Assembly: GCA_035544575.1 (NCBI GenBank)
Contig: DATKEC010000105.1
Location: forward strand, 1-5,342
Length of the DNA: 5,342 bases
Direction: 5' to 3'
Source: DATHWB01 sp035544575
GTDB taxonomy: Bacteria > Actinomycetota > Acidimicrobiia > Spongiisociales > ZC4RG35
The first letter of the stretch is position 1. Each line of letters opens with the position of its first letter. This document shows positions 1 to 4,520 of this stretch, piece after piece. The notes under the pieces were generated by a model. It had not been told where the DNA came from and ran no database searches. It saw only the letters and a list, made by a program, of their open reading frames with translations. The position numbers were made by a program, and so were the translations under genes.

Positions 1-741
1 CATCGCCTCTCTTGGCTGGCGCCGCTCGTGCAGCGAGACGGCGAGGAACGCCGCCAGCAGGGATGCCGGTGCCACCAGACCGTACCCGGCCGACAGCAAC
101 GCCCGCAGGAGCACCTGCAGCGCGAGCAGCGACCCGGCGAGTATCGCGAGCAGCGACCCCGACGAGGTGAGCCAGTCGAGAGCCCGGTCGAACAGGGTCG
201 ACGCGGAATCGGTAGTGGCCGCGGTCAGTTTGCGACTGGCGGCCAGGGTGTCAAACGTGCGCCGGCCATCGAGGCCACGGCCCGCGCCGGCCGTCACCTC
301 GTCGTCGTCTGACTTTTCAACAGGCTCGGCCGCCTCTACGAGCGACCGCGGGTCTGCCCTGTCGTCTTCGCGTGCGGCTGCCTCCCGGTCGTCCGAGGCC
401 ACCTGTGTTTGGCGGGTGTCTGGAGGTGACCTGGTCGGTTCCGGCTCGGCGGGCGGCGGAGGTTCCGGGTCGGGCTCGGGTTCGGGATCGATTGGCTCTT
501 CACCTGTGCCGTTCACATCGTCCACCACCCGGCCCACCTCGTCGACGGTCGTGTCCACGGTGTCGTCGATGATGCCGATGCCGGTGTCGAGGTCCCCGGT
601 CGTATCCGCCAGATCCTCCACCAGCCCATCCGCCTCCTCCACCAGGTCGTCCGCCAAGTCCTCCACCAGGCCTATCTGACCCCAGGCAGGCGCGGCGATG
701 GACAGGACCACTGCCAGCCCGAATACAGCGAGAAGCCTCAC
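1..741 (-). CDS. Secreted/membrane-anchored acidic, Pro-rich protein (C-terminus cut by window edge)
   Basis: An uninterrupted minus-strand frame starts at a GTG (741-739) and is still open at base 1, giving 247 visible codons. Residues 1-21 look like a signal peptide: Arg2, a hydrophobic core, then a break at PAWG-Q. Residues 22-80 are rich in Asp, Glu and Val; LVEDLAD occurs at 25-31 and again at 40-46, a 15-residue repeat suggesting an amphipathic helix. Residues 84-107 form a Pro/Glu/Asp stalk, followed by a charged, low-complexity linker to about 180. Two hydrophobic segments (about 196-212 and 216-238) precede a basic HERRQPRE tail, so the protein is probably exported and held in the membrane by its C-terminal part. 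No family is recognised. The GTG start is favoured because the signal peptide begins there and a promoter-like box ends 7 nt upstream; no good Shine-Dalgarno sequence is seen. The gene is divergent from a histidine kinase and shares its control region. The opposite strand is open but Ser/Arg-rich, as expected of a shadow frame. Confidence 0.72.
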   Translation of the reverse strand, partial: MRLLAVFGLAVVLSIAAPAWGQIGLVEDLADDLVEEADGLVEDLADTTGDLDTGIGIIDDTVDTTVDEVGRVVDDVNGTGEEPIDPEPEPDPEPPPPAEPEPTRSPPDTRQTQVASDDREAAAREDDRADPRSLVEAAEPVEKSDDDEVTAGAGRGLDGRRTFDTLAASRKLTAATTDSASTLFDRALDWLTSSGSLLAILAGSLLALQVLLRALLSAGYGLVAPASLLAAFLAVSLHERRQPREAM

Positions 742-748
742 CCCGCCA

Positions 749-776
749 ATATCGGCCGGCGGGCTCCCACACTTGA
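749..776 (-). promoter_or_regulatory. Sigma-28 (FliA/SigD/WhiG)-like promoter of the secreted-protein gene
   Basis: On the minus strand TCAA (776-773), a 16-nt spacer and GCCGATAT (756-749) are seen. The known consensus for this sigma family is roughly TAAA-N15/16-GCCGATA(A/T), so the -10 part matches in full and the -35 part in three of four bases. Transcription would begin about 7 nt downstream, at or next to the GTG at 741, giving a nearly leaderless mRNA. The assignment is by motif only; no sigma factor gene is visible here. Confidence 0.5.
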
Positions 777-806
777 ACGTCAAGCCGTCCCTAAATCCGG
801 CCGATA
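750..806. repeat. Dyad-symmetric divergent control region
   Basis: TATCGGCCGG (750-759) and CCGGCCGATA (797-806) form a perfect 10-bp inverted repeat. Inside it CTTGA (772-776) and TCAAG (780-784) form a second perfect inverted repeat around ACG. Both have their centre at base 778, so the motif TCAAG-N12-CCGGCCGATA is present in identical form on each strand. It fills most of the 74 bp between the divergent GTG (741) and ATG (816). It can be read as two facing promoters for the same sigma factor, as an operator for a dimeric regulator, or both. Bases between the two elements do not match, which favours discrete recognition elements over a recent duplication. Confidence 0.75.
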
Positions 807-807
807 C
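780..807 (+). promoter_or_regulatory. Sigma-28 (FliA/SigD/WhiG)-like promoter of the histidine kinase gene
   Basis: TCAA (780-783), a 16-nt spacer and GCCGATAC (800-807) are seen, with the same spacing as in the mirror-image promoter on the other strand. The last base departs from the usual A or T. Transcription would start near 813-816, at or just before the ATG at 816. This would explain why no Shine-Dalgarno sequence precedes that ATG. Confidence 0.48.
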
Positions 808-815
808 CCCAATCG

Positions 816-2165
816 ATGCGGCTTCCTTCGCTCGTCCGCCACAACGCAATGCGGTCGACCGCGGCACTGCTGGTGCTCTTGGTGCTGGCCGCCGCCGTGT
901 CCTTCGCTCGCGCCGACCAGACCGACCGCGTGGCCCGAGAAGCCCTCATGCTGCGGGAGACCGAGTACGTCATTGGCCAGACCGCCACCCTACGGGCCAG
1001 TTTGGCGATCGCGCTGGTCGCTTCGGCCTCGTACTCAACCGACGCCACCGAGGTGGTCCGGCGGGCAGCGCTCACGGCGCGCCAGAGCGTCGAGGACATG
1101 ACTAACGCCGAGCGAGCACTCAGGCCCGAGGACCGCCAAACACTCGACGTGGTTGGCCAGGCGGTGGACCAATTCGAGGCCCTCTTACTCGGGGGTGAGA
1201 TCGATACCGCCGACGAACTTCTCACGACCTCGTTGCTCCCTCCGGTGCGCGAGATGGTCGATGGGCTCTCCGCATCGTCGGCCGAGATCGCCGCCCGGAT
1301 CGAACTGGAACAGGCCGAAGCCGGCCGGATTGCCCGCCTCTCCTCGTTCACGGTCGCGCTGGTAGCTCCGGCGCTTGCCGTTCTGCTGTTCCGACGAGCT
1401 GCCCGCCGCCGACTGGAAGAACAACGGCTGGCAGCAGAACTGCGCTCGGAACGGGAACTGGCCGAGGCGCGGGACGATCTGATCGCTGGTCTGTCCCACG
1501 AGCTGCGAACACCTCTCACGGGCATTCAGGGCTTTGCGGCTGCAGTGCTCGAGGCCAGCCGCCGGGGCGGGGCACCGGCCGAACTGGTGGAAGAGGGCAT
1601 GTCCACGATCCTGGGGGAGACCGGCGAGCTGTCCCGCATGATTGATGACCTGTTGGTCGCAGCCCGCGCCGACACCCAACTCCTCGCCTTCCGGGTGGAG
1701 CCCACCCCGGTGGCCGAAGTCATCGAGGATGTCATTCTCGCCATGCGGGAAACAGGCACGACGGTCGCATCAGATTGCGCCGAGGCGATGGTGGCCGCCG
1801 ACCCCGGACGGCTACGACACATCGTCAGGAACCTGCTGGCCAACGCCACCACCCACGGCGGGCCCAACGTTGCGGTCTTGGGCATCGTCGAGCACGACCA
1901 CTACCTACTCACGGTGATCGATGACGGCCAGGGGGTGCCGCCCGAGATGGTCACGCGGCTGTTCCAGTCTTTCGCCCACCCCGGGAAGACGGCGACGGTC
2001 AAAGGCAGCCTGGGACTGGGGCTGGCGGTCGTCGCTACCCTGGCACGCCACATGGGTGCCGACGTGGGATACGCCCGAGAGGGAGGCTCGAGCCGCTTCA
2101 CCGTCATCCTCCCGCTGGCGGCTACACGCCAGTCCGCCACCGCGATCGCGGCGGGTCAGGCCTGA
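816..2165 (+). CDS. Membrane sensor histidine kinase, orphan
   Basis: This is a complete 449-residue two-component sensor kinase. It should autophosphorylate on His and pass phosphate to a response regulator, but no regulator gene lies in the window. TM1 is about residues 13-31 and TM2 about 178-192. The roughly 145 residues between them are outside the membrane, look all-helical, and match no sensor domain I recognise (possibly a four-helix bundle). No HAMP or PAS domain is seen: a basic, charged helix (193-225) leads straight into the H-box LSHELRTPL with His228. The ATPase domain is intact: N-box NLLANA (Asn343), G1 box DDGQG (369-373), F-box LFQSF, and G2 box GSLGLGL (397-403). Stop is TGA. 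The ATG at 816 is chosen because a promoter-like box ends 8 nt before it and an in-frame TAA lies at 792; the ATG at 849, just before TM1, is the alternative. No Shine-Dalgarno sequence precedes either. A sigma-28-type promoter would link it to motility or development, which is inference. Confidence 0.95.
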   Translation: MRLPSLVRHNAMRSTAALLVLLVLAAAVSFARADQTDRVAREALMLRETEYVIGQTATLRASLAIALVASASYSTDATEVVRRAALTARQSVEDMTNAERALRPEDRQTLDVVGQAVDQFEALLLGGEIDTADELLTTSLLPPVREMVDGLSASSAEIAARIELEQAEAGRIARLSSFTVALVAPALAVLLFRRAARRRLEEQRLAAELRSERELAEARDDLIAGLSHELRTPLTGIQGFAAAVLEASRRGGAPAELVEEGMSTILGETGELSRMIDDLLVAARADTQLLAFRVEPTPVAEVIEDVILAMRETGTTVASDCAEAMVAADPGRLRHIVRNLLANATTHGGPNVAVLGIVEHDHYLLTVIDDGQGVPPEMVTRLFQSFAHPGKTATVKGSLGLGLAVVATLARHMGADVGYAREGGSSRFTVILPLAATRQSATAIAAGQA

Positions 2166-2235
2166 CAGCACCGCCCGCGGCAAGCCCACTCCTGGCACAC
2201 CAGCCTCAGAGTCAGGGGCCGGGCGAGCCCAACCC
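2166..2235. other. Gap between convergent genes, no clear terminator
   Basis: These 70 bp separate the stop of the histidine kinase from the stop of the reductase-like gene on the other strand. Only weak hairpins are seen (CTGG-CACA-CCAG at 2192-2203; GGGC-GA-GCCC at 2221-2230). Neither is followed by a T run on either strand, so no intrinsic terminator can be called. Confidence 0.5.
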
Positions 2236-2757
2236 CTACCGCACAACGTCCAGCCAGATCATGGTCGCATTGGGCACGGTCGTGGTGCGTCGCCTCACGA
2301 GTCGGATGTTGGTGCCGCCGGGCGACTCGAACAGGCGAACCCCGTCACCGAGCAGGACCGGAACGATGAACACCAGGATCTCGTCGAGCAAGCCCGCCTC
2401 GAGGCACTGCCGAGCGATGTCCGCGCCAAGCACGTTGACGTACTTCTCCCCTGCCGCCGACGCCGCCGCTGTCACGCCGCGGGCGAGATCGTCCAAAGAG
2501 GTCACACCCGGAACCGGGTCAGACGGCGGATGATGGGTGACGACGAACTGGGGACCGTCCCATCCCCCACCGAACGGCTCGCCCTCGTGGTCGGTGCCCT
2601 TGTGGGGATCGTCGCCGCGGAACGTCCGGTTTCCGAGGAGGAGTGCACCGATGTCAGTGATCAGCTCATCGACGACCGGATTGGGTCCCAGAAACTCGGT
2701 CAACCACGACATGTCGCCACCCGGACCGGCGATGAACCCATCCGCCGACATCGTCAC
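2236..2757 (-). CDS. RibD C-terminal / dihydrofolate-reductase-fold protein
   Basis: The first standard start in this frame is GTG at 2757, giving 173 residues and a TAG stop. It belongs to the broad family of small NAD(P)H-dependent reductase-like proteins with the RibD C-terminal domain; the substrate is unknown. Family signs are SADGFIAGPGGD (4-15), LLLGNRTF (39-46), FVVTHHPP (71-78), and the C-terminal VLGADIARQCLEAGLLDEI (109-127) followed by PVLLGDGVRLF (133-143). The second Gly of the usual GG pair before the cofactor helix is Ala112. The start is doubtful: codons upstream of the GTG read KLLYS, and KLLYSVTMSADGF is what the family's first strand looks like, yet no ATG, GTG or TTG lies in frame before the TGA at 2805-2803. 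A GTG at 2785 in the neighbouring frame would give MDVAKLLYSV if one G of the pair at 2776-2775 were absent. The gene lies about 40-70 nt behind the NTF2-like gene, probably in one operon. Confidence 0.88.
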   Translation of the reverse strand: MTMSADGFIAGPGGDMSWLTEFLGPNPVVDELITDIGALLLGNRTFRGDDPHKGTDHEGEPFGGGWDGPQFVVTHHPPSDPVPGVTSLDDLARGVTAAASAAGEKYVNVLGADIARQCLEAGLLDEILVFIVPVLLGDGVRLFESPGGTNIRLVRRRTTTVPNATMIWLDVVR

Positions 2758-2827
2758 CGAATACAGCAGTTTCGCCGACGTCCACCTCGGCTCTTCGATG
2801 GGTCAGTATCGCGGCCGTGCGAGGAAC

Positions 2828-3232
2828 TCACGAGCCGATGGGCTGCGAGCGCTCCTTGCGAAAGGCGTCCTTGAGGGAGATGCGGTCGCCGTCGAACTGG
2901 AAAAGGTCGACACCGCGGTACGACATCGTGGGACCGCCGGGCGTCGAGGCGGTGAAGGTCCACTGGGCAACACCGCGGCTGTCGTAGACGGCGAGGTCGA
3001 TGTCGGTGTAAAGGCCGTCGGGATAGCGCCGAAAGAAGGCGTCGAACCCGCTCCGGACCGCATCGACACCCCGAAACACGGTGCCGTCGTCATCGGGACC
3101 GACCGAGGCGAGATAGACCCCGTCGGGTGTGAAGAAGCCGGCGATCAGGTCGACGTCGTGGAGATTGCAGGCATCGAAGAAGGCCTCGAGGCGGGCGGTG
3201 GTGAACTCGGCGGTGGGCGGCTCGGCGATCAC
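2828..3232 (-). CDS. NTF2/SnoaL-like family protein
   Basis: This is a 134-residue single-domain protein of the nuclear transport factor 2 / SnoaL-like superfamily, an alpha+beta cone fold used by ketosteroid isomerases, polyketide cyclases and many proteins of unknown role. Typical features are the N-terminal helix LEAFFDACNLHDVD (15-28), then GFFTPDGVY (32-40), a middle segment FRGVDAVRSGFDAFF, and the closing strands YRGVDLFQFDGDRISLKDAFRK (105-126) with the family-like pattern D-x-F-x-F-D-G-D-x-I. The start at GTG 3232 is preferred over the GTG at 3274 because AAGGA lies 6 nt before it and the family's first helix follows shortly. Ligand and reaction cannot be told from the sequence. It is the first gene of a likely two-gene minus-strand operon and is divergent from the cyclase-family gene, 61 bp away. 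Stop is TGA. Confidence 0.88.
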   Translation of the reverse strand: MIAEPPTAEFTTARLEAFFDACNLHDVDLIAGFFTPDGVYLASVGPDDDGTVFRGVDAVRSGFDAFFRRYPDGLYTDIDLAVYDSRGVAQWTFTASTPGGPTMSYRGVDLFQFDGDRISLKDAFRKERSQPIGS

Positions 3233-3236
3233 GTGG

Positions 3237-3245
3237 TTTCCTTTT
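3237..3245 (-). promoter_or_regulatory. Ribosome binding site deciding the start of the NTF2-like gene
   Basis: On the minus strand AAAAGGAAA runs from 3245 to 3237, with core AAGGA at 3243-3239, 6 nt before GTG 3232. It is the only clear Shine-Dalgarno sequence in the window and shows that the 14 codons upstream of this GTG are probably not translated. Confidence 0.7.
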
Positions 3246-3281
3246 CGGCTCAGTATGACCGCTGGCGGAATCACCCGGGAA

Positions 3282-3287
3282 TAGGCT
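3282..3287 (+). promoter_or_regulatory. Candidate -10 box for the cyclase-family gene
   Basis: TAGGCT fits TANNNT and ends 6 nt before ATG 3294, the spacing expected for a leaderless actinobacterial transcript. A weak -35 candidate, ATGACC (3255-3260), sits at a longer than usual 21-nt spacing. There is no good Shine-Dalgarno sequence, only AGG at 3283-3285. Confidence 0.3.
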
Positions 3288-3293
3288 CAACTG

Positions 3294-3944
3294 ATGGCTC
3301 TCCTCATCGACCTGTCCCACCCGATCGAGGCCGGCATGACGACCTACCCCGGCCTGCCTGGTCCGACGCTCCGAACCCATCTGAGCAGGGAGGAGTCGAG
3401 GAACCGCTACGACCCTGGAACCGAGTTCCACATCGGGACGATCGAGATGGTGGCGAACACCGGCACCTATCTCGACACGCCCTTCCACCGCTTCCCGGAG
3501 GGATACGACATCGCAGGTTTGAGCCTGGAGTCGTGTGCGGATCTGGAGGGCCTGTGCGTGCGGACCGACCAACCGCGGATCGGGCCCGACCTACTGGCCG
3601 ATCTGGACGTGGAGGGCCGCGCCGTGCTCTTCCACACGGGATGGGATGTGCATTGGCGGACCGAGCGTTACGGAGCAGCTGAGCACCCGCATCTCTCCGC
3701 CGAGGCAGCCGATCTCCTCGTGGAGAGGGCCGCCGCCCTCGTGGGCATCGACTCGGTGAACATCGATGACACGAGGCCATCCATCCGACCAGCCCACTCG
3801 ACGCTGCTCGCCGCCGGGATTCCGATCGTCGAGCACCTCACGGGACTCGACGCAGTGCCCGAATCGTTCCGGTTCTTCGCCGTCCCGGCTCCCGTGCGCC
3901 TGATCGGCACGTTCCCCGTACGAGCATTCGCTCTCGTGGGGTGA
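3294..3944 (+). CDS. Cyclase family (kynurenine formamidase-like) metal-dependent hydrolase
   Basis: This complete 216-residue protein belongs to the 'putative cyclase' family, which includes KynB-type arylformamidases and isatin hydrolases. These are cytoplasmic enzymes that open amide or ester bonds with divalent metals. The start DLSHPIEAGMTTYPG (6-20) is the family's usual opening. The metal motif, normally HxGTHxDxPxH, reads NTGTYLDTPFH (55-65): the two His are Asn55 and Tyr59, while Asp61 and His65 are kept. The second half is normal: His168 and Glu180 are 12 residues apart, as in KynB, within RPAHSTLLAAGIPIVEHL. It is therefore likely a subfamily with an altered metal site and an unknown substrate, not a confirmed kynurenine formamidase; no tryptophan-degradation genes are nearby. 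ATG 3294 directly precedes the conserved opening, and the TGA stop is at 3942. It is divergent from the NTF2-like gene and is followed after 42 bp by the SRPBCC gene. Confidence 0.93.
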   Translation: MALLIDLSHPIEAGMTTYPGLPGPTLRTHLSREESRNRYDPGTEFHIGTIEMVANTGTYLDTPFHRFPEGYDIAGLSLESCADLEGLCVRTDQPRIGPDLLADLDVEGRAVLFHTGWDVHWRTERYGAAEHPHLSAEAADLLVERAAALVGIDSVNIDDTRPSIRPAHSTLLAAGIPIVEHLTGLDAVPESFRFFAVPAPVRLIGTFPVRAFALVG

Positions 3945-3972
3945 CTTCCTGCAGGGCGGTCGGTCGGCGCGG

Positions 3973-3978
3973 TAAGTT
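3973..3978 (+). promoter_or_regulatory. Candidate -10 box for the SRPBCC gene
   Basis: TAAGTT fits TANNNT and lies 8 nt before ATG 3987, consistent with a leaderless or nearly leaderless transcript. No -35 match is evident and no Shine-Dalgarno sequence precedes the ATG. The gene could instead be co-transcribed with the cyclase gene, since no terminator is seen in the 42-bp gap. Confidence 0.3.
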
Positions 3979-3986
3979 CCCTGGCC

Positions 3987-4514
3987 ATGGGAACGCGGTA
4001 TCACTTCGTAACCACGCTCGACTTGGCCTCGCAACCAGCCGCGGTCGACACCACGCTCCGGGACATCGTCAACTGGCCGGCATGGTGGAAGTGGGCCAGG
4101 CGGATCGAGCCTCTCAGCGATGCCCCCTCGGGTACGGTCGGCGCCCGCCACCGAAACACCATCGCCACTCCGCTCTTTTACCGATTCACCTACGACACCG
4201 AGATCGTCGAGACCGGCGAGGGAATGATCCTCGTCGAGTCGAGCGGCGACCTCACCGGGTTCGGGCTCTTCGTCTACAGACCGTCGGATGATGGCGTCCA
4301 CCTCTCCTTCACCTGGCTGGTCGAGACTCCCAGGTGGTGGATGAACCTGATCGGTCCGATGGCCCGTCCGATCTTCGTGTGGAACCACGATCACCTGATG
4401 ACGAACTTCGGAGAGGGGCTGGCCCGAGCGTCCGGCGGGGAACTCATCGCAGTAAGCCATGCGACTCTCCGCCCCACGGACCCAGGGTTCTTCGAGTTCT
4501 CGCCGTCAGTGTGA
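3987..4514 (+). CDS. SRPBCC (START/polyketide-cyclase fold) family protein
   Basis: This is a complete 175-residue protein with the layout of the SRPBCC superfamily, helix-grip proteins that enclose a hydrophobic ligand. The first strand (YHFVTTLDL, 5-13) is followed by a helix and the Trp-rich segment NWPAWWKWARRIE (29-41), which matches the family's 'hW..Ww..v..ve' start. Alternating strands follow, including RHRNTIATPLFYRFTYDTEIVE and a DDGVHLSFTWLVE strand. A long C-terminal helix includes WNHDHLMTNFGEGLARA, typical of the helix that closes the pocket. Members include polyketide cyclases, lipid carriers and many uncharacterised proteins, so the ligand remains unknown. The ATG is the first in frame near the family start, and the stop is TGA. 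It is co-directional with the cyclase-family gene and ends 6 nt from a convergent gene. Confidence 0.9.
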   Translation: MGTRYHFVTTLDLASQPAAVDTTLRDIVNWPAWWKWARRIEPLSDAPSGTVGARHRNTIATPLFYRFTYDTEIVETGEGMILVESSGDLTGFGLFVYRPSDDGVHLSFTWLVETPRWWMNLIGPMARPIFVWNHDHLMTNFGEGLARASGGELIAVSHATLRPTDPGFFEFSPSV

Positions 4515-4520
4515 GCCTCG

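Noticed and set aside
167..679. Plus-strand 170-codon open frame, Ser/Arg-rich
   Set aside because: It is the antisense shadow of the secreted acidic protein; composition is low-complexity Ser and no family features or start context are seen.
2192..2230. Possible terminator hairpins between the kinase and the reductase-like gene
   Set aside because: Stems are only 4 bp, one has a 2-nt loop, and no T run follows on either strand.
1921..2874. Plus-strand 317-codon open frame
   Set aside because: It overlaps the ATPase domain of the histidine kinase and runs antisense to the reductase-like gene; its product is Arg/Pro-rich without recognisable motifs.
3230..3235. CACGTG palindrome at the NTF2-like start codon
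   Set aside because: A 6-bp palindrome is expected by chance, and it covers the start codon and spacer without further symmetry.
3233..3274. Longer start (GTG 3274) for the NTF2-like protein
   Set aside because: The extra 14 residues do not resemble the family, and a clear AAGGA lies before the internal GTG at 3232.
2537..3682. Plus-strand 381-codon open frame
   Set aside because: It is longer than the real genes but antisense to the NTF2-like and reductase-like genes and out of frame with the cyclase gene, all of which show family motifs. Long shadow frames are expected at this GC content.
3591..4460. Minus-strand 289-codon open frame
   Set aside because: It lies antisense to the cyclase and SRPBCC genes, both well supported; its product has no recognisable domain.
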